Assembly: GCA_003521625.1 (NCBI GenBank)
Contig: DPHV01000024.1
Location: 522-64,521 of the forward strand
Source: Ruminococcus sp.
GTDB taxonomy: Bacteria > Bacillota > Clostridia > Oscillospirales > Acutalibacteraceae
Direction: 5' to 3'
DNA: 64,000 nt
Position 1 is the stretch's first letter. The number at the start of each line of letters is the position of its first letter. This document shows, one piece after another, positions 41,227 to 51,126 of the stretch. Position numbers and translations under genes: made by a program. The notes beneath the pieces were generated by a model, which saw only the letters and a list, made by a program, of their open reading frames with translations, searched no databases and was not told where the DNA came from.

Positions 41227-42324
41227 ATGCCTGCACAGGATAAAAAAACAATCGTAAAGGAGCTTATCGACCTCGGAAAGCAGAAAGGACAGCTCACAAA
41301 TCAGGACATTCTTGATGCAATCGGAGAGATTGATTTTGAGCCTGAACAGCTTGAAAAGCTCTATGACACAATTGAAACGCAGGGAATTGAAATTGTTGAG
41401 GACATCGGTGACATTAGAATTGATGACATCGACCTTAGCTTTGACGAAAACAAGAACGATGATTCTGCCGCCTCTGCACCCGAACCCGGAGTTATTAATG
41501 ATGACCCCGTAAAGGTTTATCTTAAAGAAATCGGACGAGTTCCTCTCCTAACCTCTGAAGAGGAAATTGAGCTTGCAATAAGAATTGCCGACGGCGACGT
41601 TAAGGCTAAACAGCGTTTGTCAGAAGCTAACCTTCGTCTTGTTGTCAGCATTGCAAAGCGTTACCTCGGACGTGGAATGCAGTTCCTCGACCTTATTCAG
41701 GAGGGTAACCTCGGACTTATCAAGGCAGTTGAAAAGTTCGACTACACAAAAGGCTTTAAGTTTTCAACCTATGCAACTTGGTGGATAAGACAGGCTATCA
41801 CTCGTGCAATTGCCGATCAGGCTCGTACAATCAGAATCCCTGTTCATATGGTAGAAACAATCAATAAGGTTAAAAAGGTACAGAGCCAGCTTCTGCACCA
41901 GAACGGTCACGAGCCGTCAGCAGATGAAATTGCGGCTGAAATCGATATGCCCGTTGATAAGGTGCGTGAGATTATGCGTGTTGCACAGGAGCCTGTTTCC
42001 CTCGAAACACCAATCGGTGAGGAAGAGGACAGCCACCTCGGCGACTTTATTCCCGACAACGAAGCACCTGCACCTGCCGACGCCGCTTCACATACATTAC
42101 TGCGTGAACAGCTTTCCGACGTGCTTTCAACTCTTACTCCACGTGAGGAAAAGGTTTTAAGACTTCGTTTCGGACTTGAGGACGGCAGAAGCCGCACTCT
42201 TGAAGAGGTTGGCAAGGAGTTCAACGTAACCCGTGAGCGTATCCGTCAGATTGAAGCAAAGGCACTGCGCAAGCTTCGCCACCCGTCAAGGAGCAGAAAA
42301 CTCAAGGATTACCTTGATTATTGA
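41227..42324 (+). CDS. rpoD: RNA polymerase primary sigma factor SigA
   Basis: This 365-residue sigma-70 group 1 factor has region 1.1 at the start (KKTIVKELIDLGKQKGQLT), region 1.2 DPVKVYLKEIGRVPLLTSEEEIELA, region 2 NLRLVVSIAKRYLGRGMQFLDLIQEGNLGLIKAVEKFD with FSTYATWWIRQAI for the -10, and region 4.2 TLEEVGKEFNVTRERIRQIEAKALRKLRHP for the -35. The TTGACA/TATAAT promoters across the window fit its specificity. It follows dnaG by 16 nt. Confidence 0.97.
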   Translation: MPAQDKKTIVKELIDLGKQKGQLTNQDILDAIGEIDFEPEQLEKLYDTIETQGIEIVEDIGDIRIDDIDLSFDENKNDDSAASAPEPGVINDDPVKVYLKEIGRVPLLTSEEEIELAIRIADGDVKAKQRLSEANLRLVVSIAKRYLGRGMQFLDLIQEGNLGLIKAVEKFDYTKGFKFSTYATWWIRQAITRAIADQARTIRIPVHMVETINKVKKVQSQLLHQNGHEPSADEIAAEIDMPVDKVREIMRVAQEPVSLETPIGEEEDSHLGDFIPDNEAPAPADAASHTLLREQLSDVLSTLTPREEKVLRLRFGLEDGRSRTLEEVGKEFNVTRERIRQIEAKALRKLRHPSRSRKLKDYLDY

Positions 42325-42347
42325 TATTTTAATTCTTATTGCGAAAT

Positions 42348-42722
42348 ATGATAGAATTTGAAGAATGTGCTCAGATGCTCGATGAAATAGCCGATTCAAT
42401 GCCCTATGAGCTGTACCGGGATTTAAATGGAGGAATTTCACTTCTTCCACAGCTTAAGGTACACCCGAAGGCACTGCACAATGACTTGTTCATTCTCGGC
42501 GAATACATACGCAACTCACTCGGCAACGCAATCGTCTTTTACTACGGTTCGATAAACCGAGTGTACGGGCACCTTAACCATGACGAATTGTACAAACAGC
42601 TTGTACGCATAATGCACCACGAGGTACGCCACCACAATGAGTACCTCGCTGGCTGTGACGACTTAGGCGACCTCGACAGAATTGAGATTGAAGAGTACCT
42701 TAATATACACAAGAAAAATTGA
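42348..42722 (+). CDS. Zincin-like metallopeptidase family protein
   Basis: This 124-residue cytoplasmic protein has the zinc-type motif HHEVRHH (near residues 88-94) and N-terminal EFEECAQMLDEIADSMPYELYRDLNGGI. It resembles small uncharacterised metallopeptidase-family proteins of Clostridia; activity is inferred only from H-E-x-x-H. The ribosome site is weak, and it starts 23 nt after sigA, so translation may depend on the upstream gene. A bidirectional terminator follows. Confidence 0.7.
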   Translation: MIEFEECAQMLDEIADSMPYELYRDLNGGISLLPQLKVHPKALHNDLFILGEYIRNSLGNAIVFYYGSINRVYGHLNHDELYKQLVRIMHHEVRHHNEYLAGCDDLGDLDRIEIEEYLNIHKKN

Positions 42723-42723
42723 T

Positions 42724-42763
42724 AACTTCGGGCGGCTGTAATTTCAGTCGCCCGAAGTTTTGT
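42724..42763. terminator. Bidirectional terminator between the zincin and LysM genes
   Basis: A 15-bp stem (42724-42738 with 42745-42759, AACTTCGGGCG and its complement, one G-T pair) has T's following on the plus strand. The genes on both sides converge on it. Confidence 0.85.
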
Positions 42764-42768
42764 GCTGT

Positions 42769-43074
42769 TTATCTTACTTTTATAAGCTGACCGGGGTAAA
42801 TTACGTTCGGATTATTCAGCCTGTTAAGCTCTGTTAATCGCTGAACGGTGGTATTGTTTCTTTGCGCAATTGTCCACAGCGAATCGCCGGGACGTGTTAC
42901 ATAGTAGTCAATCTCTGCCGAGCCTGCCGGAATTTCAAGCGTCTGACCGACAAAAATCTGCGATGGATTCGGAATGTTATTGTATTTGAGTATATCTTCA
43001 ACACTTGTCTGAAAAAACTGCGCAATGCCGAACAGTGTATTTCCCGAGCGCACTGTGTAAGGTACAAGTTCCAT
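42769..43074 (-). CDS. LysM domain protein
   Basis: This 101-residue protein consists of two LysM modules (residues 6-50: YTVRSGNTLFGIAQFFQ, IPNPSQIFVGQTLEIP; and 57-101: YYVTRPGDSLWTIAQ, NPNVIYPGQLIKV). LysM binds N-acetylglucosamine polymers such as peptidoglycan or spore coat material. No signal peptide is present, so it could be a spore-associated or cytoplasmic protein. AAAGGAGGA precedes the ATG. Confidence 0.88.
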   Translation of the reverse strand: MELVPYTVRSGNTLFGIAQFFQTSVEDILKYNNIPNPSQIFVGQTLEIPAGSAEIDYYVTRPGDSLWTIAQRNNTTVQRLTELNRLNNPNVIYPGQLIKVR

Positions 43075-43180
43075 TAATTATCCTCCTTTAGTCTTTATAA
43101 CAATATATGCTTGCAATTTCATTGTTGATACTGCGAATATTTGGCTCTGTTTTCGGCAAAATAAAGCCGGAGGTAATATT

Positions 43181-44446
43181 ATGAAAATCACAATTGAAAA
43201 AGTAATCGGCAGAGAAATAATCGACTCAAGAGGCAATCCCACAGTTGAGGCGGAAGTCGGTCTTTCGGACGGAACCTACGCCAAAGCTTCCGTTCCGTCG
43301 GGAGCGTCAACGGGCGCATTTGAGGCACTCGAGCTTCGTGACGGTGATAAGTCACGCTATATGGGCAAGGGCGTGACAAAGGCAGTTGAAAATATTAATA
43401 CCAAAATCGCCCCCGAGCTTTGCGGTGATTCACCGTTTGACCAGTGTGCAATTGACTATAAAATGATTGAGCTTGACGGTACGCCCAACAAGGAAAACCT
43501 CGGTGCAAATGCGATTCTTGCCGTTTCGCTTGCCTGTGCAAAAGCGGCGGCAAAGCATTTAAGGCTTCCGCTTTTTCGCTATATCGGCGGCGTATATTCA
43601 GTGAGAATGCCTGTTCCGATGATGAATATTCTAAACGGCGGCGCACACGCAACAAATAATATCGACATTCAGGAGTTTATGATAATGCCCGTAGGTGCCT
43701 GCTGTTTTTCCGAGGGGTTAAGGCAGTGCTGTGAAATCTATCAGACATTGGGAAATGTTCTGAAAGAGAATAATATGAATACAGCAGTAGGCGACGAGGG
43801 CGGCTATGCACCGAGCCTTGAAAGCGATGAACAGGCAATTGAGCTTATTATCAGCGCAATTGAGCTTGCCGGCTACTCAATAGACGATATAAAAATTGCG
43901 CTTGATGCGGCGGCTTCGGAGTGGTACCGTGAGGGCACATATAAGCTTCCAAAGCGTAAAATTGAGCTTTCAAGCGAAAAGCTTATCGAGTATTTTGAAA
44001 AGCTTGTTAATAACTATCCTATAATCTCAATTGAGGACCCATTGTCTGAATACGACTGGGACGGTTGGACAAAGATTACCGAAAAAATAGGGGGCAGAGT
44101 AAGGCTTGTCGGCGACGATTTGTTCGTAACAAATACTAAACGTCTTAAGCATGGAATTGAAATCGGTGCGGCAAATTCAATTCTTATAAAAATCAATCAG
44201 ATTGGAACTCTTACCGAAACACTTGAAGCGATTGACACTGCACAAAAAGCAGGGTACAGCACAATTATTTCACATCGAAGCGGTGAAACAGAGGATACAT
44301 CAATCGCAGATATAGCCGTTGCGGTGAATGCAGGTCAGATAAAAACAGGCGCACCCTGCCGAACCGACAGAGTAAGCAAGTACAATCGTCTGCTTCGTAT
44401 AGAAAGCACGCTGATAAATTCATCACGCTACGGATTGTATATTTAA
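43181..44446 (+). CDS. eno: Enolase
   Basis: Enolase makes PEP from 2-phosphoglycerate and so supplies the PTS. The 421-residue protein has IIDSRGNPTVEAEV, SVPSGASTGAFEALELRDGD, the acid VGDEGGYAPSL, metal ligands in SIEDPLSEYDWDGW and VGDDLFVTN, the catalytic Lys in ILIKINQIGTLTET and SHRSGETEDT. Some positions, such as GACCFSEGLRQCCEIYQTL, depart from the usual sequence, but all active residues are present. GGAGGT precedes the ATG. Confidence 0.94.
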   Translation: MKITIEKVIGREIIDSRGNPTVEAEVGLSDGTYAKASVPSGASTGAFEALELRDGDKSRYMGKGVTKAVENINTKIAPELCGDSPFDQCAIDYKMIELDGTPNKENLGANAILAVSLACAKAAAKHLRLPLFRYIGGVYSVRMPVPMMNILNGGAHATNNIDIQEFMIMPVGACCFSEGLRQCCEIYQTLGNVLKENNMNTAVGDEGGYAPSLESDEQAIELIISAIELAGYSIDDIKIALDAAASEWYREGTYKLPKRKIELSSEKLIEYFEKLVNNYPIISIEDPLSEYDWDGWTKITEKIGGRVRLVGDDLFVTNTKRLKHGIEIGAANSILIKINQIGTLTETLEAIDTAQKAGYSTIISHRSGETEDTSIADIAVAVNAGQIKTGAPCRTDRVSKYNRLLRIESTLINSSRYGLYI

Positions 44447-44458
44447 TATCTCTTTATA

Positions 44459-44507
44459 AACTCCGAATGTCCTGTTATTCAATTGCATTCGGAGTTATTT
44501 TATTTTT
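44459..44507 (+). terminator. Terminator after eno
   Basis: AACTCCGAATG (44459-44469) pairs perfectly with CATTCGGAGTT (44486-44496), followed by ATTTTATTTTTT. Confidence 0.88.
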
Positions 44508-44688
44508 TAAAACCATAAATAACAAAATTTGGCAAATATTAGTTAGGCAAAATGCACATAAAATCCATACAATTTTCTACAGTACAAAAACCTCCTTTAA
44601 TATGATTATTCTAAATCAGAATTAAAATGAAGAGCATAATATGATAAAATTATCTAAATGGAATGCAATCAGTCAGGAGGCATTTTAA

Positions 44689-47547
44689 TTGCTTTTCAAA
44701 AAAATTCTAACGGGAGTAATGGCATTTATGATTATTGGCTCAATGTCTTTAGCAGAAGCTTCTGCCGCAACAAACAACAAAAATACGGATTATCAGGCAT
44801 ATGCCGCAACTCTTGATAAAACAACATATACAGGCTCCGATTTAGGCGCAACCTACAGCAAGGACGCAACTGTTTTCAAGGTATGGTCACCTAATGCGTC
44901 AAGCATAAAGGTCAATATTTACGAACACGGCAGTGACGAAGAGGGCGATGCAGGCGTACTGGAGTCAAAGGCACTCGTTCTTGACAAAAAGACCGGCGTT
45001 TGGTCGTGCAAAGTCTTTGGCGATCTTGCAGGCAAATACTACACATATAGCGTTAAGCACGGCAAGACCGTTAAAGAAACATATGATATTTACGCCAAGG
45101 CTTGCGGTGTAAACGGCAAACGCTCAATGGTAGTTGATTTGTCAAAAACCAATCCCGAGGGTTGGGAAAACGACAAGCACGTCCTTGTTAATAATCAGAC
45201 TGACGCATCAGTCTGGGAGGTTTCTGTTGCCGACTTTTCTTCTTCCGAGTCAAGCGGAGTAACCGACAAGCACAGAGGCAAATTCCTTGCCTTTACCGAA
45301 GAGGGAACAACCGTCGACGGTATTCAGGGCGCAACCTCAACCTGCGTTGATTACCTCAAAAAGCTCGGCGTAAAGTATGTTCAGATTATGCCGTTTTACG
45401 ACTTCGGCTCGGTTGACGAGAGCAAGGATATAAATAAGCAGTACAACTGGGGTTATGACCCCGTAAACTACAACTGCCCCGAGGGCTCTTATTCAACTAA
45501 TCCTTACAACGGCAGTACAAGAGTAAAAGAATGTAAGCAGATGATTCAGGCGCTCCACAACGCAGGAATCGGCGTTATTATGGATGTTGTCTATAACCAC
45601 ACCTATTCCACCGACTCTGCTTTCCAGCACATCGTTCCGAATTACTATTACAGAATGAACCCTGACGGAACATTCTCAAACGGTTCGGGCTGTAGCAACG
45701 ATACTGCGTCCGAACACCTTATGTACAGAAAATATATGATTGACTCCGTAACCTATTGGGCAAAGGAGTACCATATAGACGGTTTCCGTTTTGATTTGAT
45801 GGGACTTCACGATGTTACAACAATGAACAGCATCAGAAGCGCCCTTGATAATCTCTACGAGGACGGAAGCGGCAAAAAGATTCTGATGTACGGCGAAGCA
45901 TGGGATATGCCGACGCAGTGTGACGAAGGCACAGTTATGGCTAATCAGAAGAACTTAAAGAAGCTTGACAGCCGAATCGGTGCTTTTGACGATACAATCC
46001 GTGACGCAATCAAAGGCAGCACGGGTGGTGTTGACAAGGGCTTTATTCAGGAAGGCTCCTCACGTGCGGCACTTAAAACGGGAATTGCAGGTCAGTCCGA
46101 TACCTCAACAGGTTGGGCGAATGTTCCTTCACAGTGCGTAACCTACGCTTCCTGTCACGATAATCTCTGCCTTTATGACAAGCTTGTCGACTCTGTTTAC
46201 GGAAAAGACAAGGAGTACCGCAAGCGTTACGAAGACCTTGTAAGTATGAACAAGCTGTCTGCCGCAATTGTTATAACCTCACAGGGAATCCCATTTATGC
46301 TTTCGGGTGAAGAATTTGCCAGAAGTAAAGACGGCGATGAAAATTCCTACGCATCAAGCAGAGAAGAAAATATGATAGACTGGAAGAATCTCGATAATTT
46401 CAGCGATGTTGTTGAGTATTACAGAGGACTTCTCAAAATCCGTGAGAATTTCGATGCGTTCAAGGATTGCACTGCAATGACAGCGAACAATCTTACCTAT
46501 ATTGAAAATGTTCCAAAGTGCGTAACGGGTTACACAATAAATAACACCGTCAGCGACAAATGGAGCAAGATGTGCGTAATTTTCAACGGCGGTGACGAAG
46601 AACAGACTGTCGCTATAAGCGGCGACTGGATAAGGATTGCCGATGATGAAACAGCAGGGCTCAGAAACCTCGGCGAAGTAAGCGGCTCTGTTAAGCTAAA
46701 GGCTCATTCTGCGGCAATTCTTGTTGATAAAAAAAGCTACGAAACAGCAGGTATTTCCGATGACGAGGGTGCTGTTGTAGTAAGCTACTACGATAACAAA
46801 ACAAAGGAGCTTATCAAAAAGCAGACCGTAAGCGGTGAGCTTGGCACGGCTTATGACGTTAACGACTTTGCCGACTCTCTCAATTACGACATAAAGCAGT
46901 CAAGCGGCGATACTTCTGCTGTTTTTGAAAACAGCGTAAAACACGCAAGCGTTTATGTTGAAGAGTTTGAAGGCAAGATGTCAAAGGTTATTTTCAAATT
47001 TGTTGATGACGTCAACGGTACGGAGCTTGCAGATTCATATGTAATCCGCAACAGAGAGGGCGAGCAGTATTTCACCCCTGAGCTTCCGTCAATTGAAAAT
47101 TACAGCCTTGTTCTTGACAGCCTTCCCGACAACGGTGCAGGAAAAGTCAATGTCGGTGAAACAACCGTTACCTATAAATACACAAGAGTAACTGATGATA
47201 CCGATAAATCCGTGTGCATTGTCAATGCAATCTATATGGACGACAAGGGCAAAATAATTGAGAAAAAGACATACAAGGGCAAGGAGGGCGAGAGCTATTC
47301 CGTACCCGAAAACGAGTATGAAGAAATGTCGTTGATTGAAATTCCGAAAAATTCATCGGGAACATTCAAAAAAGGCGAAATCAATGTTTTGCTCAACTAT
47401 TCGTCAACACCCGACCCCCTTGCAGACTTACTGGTATACATATATATCGGAGCTGGAGTAATCCTCGCACTCTGCATAGCCTCTGCAATACATTCTCATA
47501 TAAAGGGAATAAAAAAGTTCAGAGAGAATATGGACGTTGAAGAATAA
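44689..47547 (+). CDS. Cell-anchored type I pullulanase (CBM48-GH13-MucBP-like-TM)
   Basis: This 952-residue exported enzyme cuts alpha-1,6 branches in amylopectin and pullulan. In order it has a signal peptide (1-27), a CBM48 domain (about 45-140, GATYSKDATVFKVWSPNA), a GH13 catalytic domain with YNWGYDP typical of type I pullulanases, DVVYNHT (near 298), DGFRFDLMG (nucleophile Asp near 367), GEAWD (acid Glu near 402) and SCHDN (near 487). Then come three MucBP-like beta repeats (about 700-905) and a C-terminal membrane helix (913-935) with a basic tail. The start is TTG, 8 nt after CAGGAGG. It is paralogous to the next gene but has no dockerin. Confidence 0.9.
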   Translation: MLFKKILTGVMAFMIIGSMSLAEASAATNNKNTDYQAYAATLDKTTYTGSDLGATYSKDATVFKVWSPNASSIKVNIYEHGSDEEGDAGVLESKALVLDKKTGVWSCKVFGDLAGKYYTYSVKHGKTVKETYDIYAKACGVNGKRSMVVDLSKTNPEGWENDKHVLVNNQTDASVWEVSVADFSSSESSGVTDKHRGKFLAFTEEGTTVDGIQGATSTCVDYLKKLGVKYVQIMPFYDFGSVDESKDINKQYNWGYDPVNYNCPEGSYSTNPYNGSTRVKECKQMIQALHNAGIGVIMDVVYNHTYSTDSAFQHIVPNYYYRMNPDGTFSNGSGCSNDTASEHLMYRKYMIDSVTYWAKEYHIDGFRFDLMGLHDVTTMNSIRSALDNLYEDGSGKKILMYGEAWDMPTQCDEGTVMANQKNLKKLDSRIGAFDDTIRDAIKGSTGGVDKGFIQEGSSRAALKTGIAGQSDTSTGWANVPSQCVTYASCHDNLCLYDKLVDSVYGKDKEYRKRYEDLVSMNKLSAAIVITSQGIPFMLSGEEFARSKDGDENSYASSREENMIDWKNLDNFSDVVEYYRGLLKIRENFDAFKDCTAMTANNLTYIENVPKCVTGYTINNTVSDKWSKMCVIFNGGDEEQTVAISGDWIRIADDETAGLRNLGEVSGSVKLKAHSAAILVDKKSYETAGISDDEGAVVVSYYDNKTKELIKKQTVSGELGTAYDVNDFADSLNYDIKQSSGDTSAVFENSVKHASVYVEEFEGKMSKVIFKFVDDVNGTELADSYVIRNREGEQYFTPELPSIENYSLVLDSLPDNGAGKVNVGETTVTYKYTRVTDDTDKSVCIVNAIYMDDKGKIIEKKTYKGKEGESYSVPENEYEEMSLIEIPKNSSGTFKKGEINVLLNYSSTPDPLADLLVYIYIGAGVILALCIASAIHSHIKGIKKFRENMDVEE

Positions 47548-47611
47548 TTAAGGTAGTTATTTCCGCATTGCGGAATAGATTATAAGAATTTATTAAGGAG
47601 GAATATTATCT

Positions 47612-50600
47612 ATGAGAACTACTAAGAAGCTTATGGCTGCTGTTCTCGCTGTTTGTATGCTCGCTTCAACAAGCGTTGTATCAGGCTTTGCGGCAACAAC
47701 CGACTCCGAACCGGTTTCGGCTGATATTGCTGCTGATACTACTTATACAAAGGCTTGTGAAGCAATCGATAACGAATATGCATACACAAAGCGTGATTTG
47801 GGTGCAACTTATTCACCCGATAGCACAACCTTTAAGGTTTGGGCTCCTACAGCCACAGAAGTGTCGCTGAATCTTTATGCAACAGGTTCAGACACAGAGG
47901 AAGGTGCAGAGGATATCGGCACTTTTCCCCTTGAAAAGCTTATGGACGGCGAAAAGTGGACAGGAGTATGGACAACAACAGTTGAGGGCGACCTCAAAAA
48001 CCAGTACTACACCTACACAATCACAGCTGCTAACACTACAGGCACAAAGACAACAACAAAGGAAACACAGGACGTTTATTCAGTTGCTACAGGCGTAAAC
48101 GGTAAGCGTTCAATGGTTTGTGACCTTGACTCAACAGATCCCGAGGGCTGGGAAAATGACACTCACGTTCTTTTGGACGAGTCAACAGATTCATCAGTTT
48201 GGGAGCTTCACGTTAAGGACTTTTCTTATGACCCTGCTTCAGGCGTTTCCGAAGCAAACAGAGGAAAGTTTATGGCTTTCACTGAATTAGGCACAACTCT
48301 CAACGGTGAGGGCAACATTTCAACCTGTATTGATTACCTCAAAGAGCTTGGCGTAACAACAGTACAGATTAACCCCTTCTATGACTTCCAGTCAATCAAC
48401 GAAATGGGCTCTGATTCACAGTTTAACTGGGGTTATGACCCGCAGAACTACAACGTTCCCGAAGGCTCTTATTCTTCAAACCCCTATGACGGTAACGTAA
48501 GAATCAAAGAGTGTAAGTCAATGATTAAGGCTCTTCATGATGCAGGTATCTCGGTAGTTATGGACGTTGTTTACAACCATACATATTCAAATGACTCCTG
48601 TTTCCAGTCAACAGTACCTAACTACTACTACAGAATGACAAAGACAGGTTTATTCTCCAACGGTTCAGGCACCGGCAACGAGTGCGCAACTGAACGTGCA
48701 ATGTACAGAGATTATGTTATTCAGTCACTTCTTTATTGGGTAAATGAGTACCACGTAGACGGTTTCCGTTTTGACCTTATGGGTATTATGGACGTTGAAA
48801 CTATGAATATGGCAAGAGAAGCTCTTGATGCTGTTGACCCAAGAATCACAACTTGGGGCGAAGGCTGGGCAGGCGGCGACTCTTCTCATCCTACAAAAAC
48901 CTGTACAGGCGAAAAGTTCTATCCTGCAACACAGGCTAACGCTGCAAAGCTCAGCGACAGAATCGCTCTCTTTAACGACGCAATCCGTGACGGTGTAAAG
49001 GGCGGCTGTATGAGCATTTCAAACCAGGGCTTTGCTCAAGGCGCAAAAACTTCTGCTCCTGACATCAGATACGGTGTAAGAGCTAACTCATCAGGCAGAA
49101 ACAAGTGGCTTGCAAGCGCACCCTCACAGTGCGTAACCTATGCAGCTTGCCACGATAACGCAACTTTGTACGACCAGATTCTCGGTTCAACAGGTCTTGC
49201 TTCTTACGGAGTTCGTGAGGCAACAGCTGTTAAGATGAACAAGCTCGGCGGCGCAATTATTTACGCTTCACAGGGTATTTCTTTTATGCTCGCAGGCGAG
49301 GAAATGTGCCGTAGTAAGGACGGCGACACAAACAGCTACAAGTCAGCTGCTACACTTAATATGATTAAATGGCAGAACGTAGTTGATTATGCTGACGTTG
49401 TTTCATACTACAAGGGTATGATGCAGATTAAGGCTAACTTCAGTCCTCTCACTTGCATGGATAAGTCATATCAGGATGCATTTACATTCAATGATACACA
49501 GAGAACATATTCAAATCAGGTTGCTTATACAATCTCAAACAACACTGAAGGCGAATGGAGCAAGCTTGCTGTAATCTTCAACAGCGCAGATACAGCAACT
49601 GATGTAACACTTGCTGATACTTCCGTAACAGATTGGGTTGTTATTGCAAACAATGAGTCAGCCGGTCTTGATAAGCTCGGCGAAGTTACAGGCTCAACTT
49701 TCACAGTTCCTGCATATTCAGCAGTAATTGCTGTTGATAAAGCAAGCTATGAGACAGCCGGTATCAAATCTGATATGGGTAAGGTTGTTGTAAACTATGT
49801 TTACGAGTCAGACGATGAAAAGCTTGATGATTCTGTAGTTCTTCAGGGCTCAATCGGCACAGGCTATCAGACTTCACCAAGTGCTGCAATTCCCGATACA
49901 TATGAAATTTCAAAGGTTGAAGGTAACGTTACAGGTAAATTCGGTGAAACTCCTGCTGAAGTAACATATTACTACAAGGACTATGTTCCCGAGTCAATCC
50001 TTAACGCAGACTTCAACGGTGACGGCAACGTAAACGTTATGGACGTTACTGCAATGCAGAAGTACTTTGTAGGCGACATACAGCTTTCTGATGAAAAGGT
50101 TGCAGGTCTTGACCTCAACTATGATGACGCTGCTAACGTAGCTGACTGTACAATGCTTGCAAAACAGATTGCAGGTTACCGTGTAGCAGAGGGTACAGTA
50201 GTTGTAAACCACTATTATGTGGACGCTGAAGGAAACCAGCAGCAGCTTACAGCATCCGAGACAATCGTAGGTCGTGTAGGTTCTGACTATTCAACCGAAG
50301 ATTTCAAGGTCGTTGGTTATGCAGCTGATAAGGATAACTATCCTGCAAAGGCTTCCGGTAAGATTCCTTATGGCGCAACTCTCGAAGTTAACTACAACTA
50401 CATTGAATCAAGCCTTGACATCAACCTCCACTTCAAGCACAACGGCTCACTCACATGGGCGCCCACACTCTGGATTTGGGGTTCTGACCTCAAGGGCGTT
50501 GACAAGGGTAACTATACTCCCGATGACTCTGCTGAATGGCCCGGCGTAGCAGCAACAGACGAGGACGGCGACGGTTGGTATGAGTACAACTTCACCTACA

Positions 50601-50803
50601 GAGGTGCAGGTACATACAACGTTATCGTATCTAATAAGGGCTCGACACAGACTATCGACTATAAGGGCTTTGTTGATAACGAGATGTGGGTTGTAATTGA
50701 TGACTCCAAGCTTGCAACCGAAGAATTCCTCACATTCTACACAGACAATCCCGAAACTAATCCCGATGCTCCCATAGCAAAGCAGATTACAGTCGGTAAA
50801 TAA
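47612..50803 (+). CDS. Dockerin-bearing type I pullulanase (amylosome component)
   Basis: This 1063-residue secreted debranching enzyme has a signal peptide (1-28), CBM48 (about 58-150), and GH13 with FNWGYDP, DVVYNHT (near 317), DGFRFDLMG (near 382), WGEGWAGG (near 414) and ACHDN (near 510). A MucBP-like repeat (about 728-790) comes next, followed by a type I dockerin (796-857: DFNGDGNVNVMDV and DLNYDDAANVADC), a second MucBP-like repeat, and a CBM26-like starch-binding module (936-1043, LWIWGSDLKG, WPGVAATDEDGDGWYEY). The dockerin should dock it to a cohesin scaffoldin, as in the R. bromii amylosome. AAGGAGGA precedes the ATG. Confidence 0.9.
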   Translation: MRTTKKLMAAVLAVCMLASTSVVSGFAATTDSEPVSADIAADTTYTKACEAIDNEYAYTKRDLGATYSPDSTTFKVWAPTATEVSLNLYATGSDTEEGAEDIGTFPLEKLMDGEKWTGVWTTTVEGDLKNQYYTYTITAANTTGTKTTTKETQDVYSVATGVNGKRSMVCDLDSTDPEGWENDTHVLLDESTDSSVWELHVKDFSYDPASGVSEANRGKFMAFTELGTTLNGEGNISTCIDYLKELGVTTVQINPFYDFQSINEMGSDSQFNWGYDPQNYNVPEGSYSSNPYDGNVRIKECKSMIKALHDAGISVVMDVVYNHTYSNDSCFQSTVPNYYYRMTKTGLFSNGSGTGNECATERAMYRDYVIQSLLYWVNEYHVDGFRFDLMGIMDVETMNMAREALDAVDPRITTWGEGWAGGDSSHPTKTCTGEKFYPATQANAAKLSDRIALFNDAIRDGVKGGCMSISNQGFAQGAKTSAPDIRYGVRANSSGRNKWLASAPSQCVTYAACHDNATLYDQILGSTGLASYGVREATAVKMNKLGGAIIYASQGISFMLAGEEMCRSKDGDTNSYKSAATLNMIKWQNVVDYADVVSYYKGMMQIKANFSPLTCMDKSYQDAFTFNDTQRTYSNQVAYTISNNTEGEWSKLAVIFNSADTATDVTLADTSVTDWVVIANNESAGLDKLGEVTGSTFTVPAYSAVIAVDKASYETAGIKSDMGKVVVNYVYESDDEKLDDSVVLQGSIGTGYQTSPSAAIPDTYEISKVEGNVTGKFGETPAEVTYYYKDYVPESILNADFNGDGNVNVMDVTAMQKYFVGDIQLSDEKVAGLDLNYDDAANVADCTMLAKQIAGYRVAEGTVVVNHYYVDAEGNQQQLTASETIVGRVGSDYSTEDFKVVGYAADKDNYPAKASGKIPYGATLEVNYNYIESSLDINLHFKHNGSLTWAPTLWIWGSDLKGVDKGNYTPDDSAEWPGVAATDEDGDGWYEYNFTYRGAGTYNVIVSNKGSTQTIDYKGFVDNEMWVVIDDSKLATEEFLTFYTDNPETNPDAPIAKQITVGK

Positions 50804-50819
50804 ATCTTAAAATAATTCA

Positions 50820-50850
50820 GGGCTGACCTTAACCGGTCAGCCCGTTTTAT
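50820..50850 (+). terminator. Terminator after the pullulanase pair
   Basis: GGGCTGACC (50820-50828) pairs perfectly with GGTCAGCCC (50835-50843), with a 6-nt loop and following GTTTTAT. Confidence 0.85.
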
Positions 50851-50976
50851 GTAGTAATAATTTTATTAGTTATCTCATTAATAAACGATAATTTGCCGAG
50901 TATCTCAGCAGACAAATCGAGCGGAAAAGTTAGTTTTTTTGAAAAAATTGTAGCCCGAATTTTAAATTGATGTATA

Positions 50977-51013
50977 GGTAACGTTTCGGGACGTCAGGGA
51001 TGCCGCCCCCTAC
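50977..51013 (-). repeat. GTAGGG repeat, long form, copy B
   Basis: Read on the minus strand it starts GTAGGGGGCGGC (51013) and ends CGTCCCGAAACGTTACC (50993-50977), identical in the last 17 nt to copy A at 39301-39317. Confidence 0.75.
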
Positions 51014-51043
51014 GGATATAGAGGAAACGTTTGTATTACAGTC

Positions 51044-51070
51044 GTAGGGACACGGCGTGCCGTGTCCGCA
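51044..51070. repeat. Short dispersed palindrome with GTAGGG lead, copy 4
   Basis: GTAGGGACACGGCGTGCC and the following CGTGTCCGCA are identical to 19178-19204, including the perfect 9-bp inverted repeat. The two copies are 32 kb apart. Confidence 0.8.
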
Positions 51071-51126
51071 GTGGCAATTGAACTTTACCAATTAAACCGT
51101 AGTTATTTATGATAACAAACCTCTCC

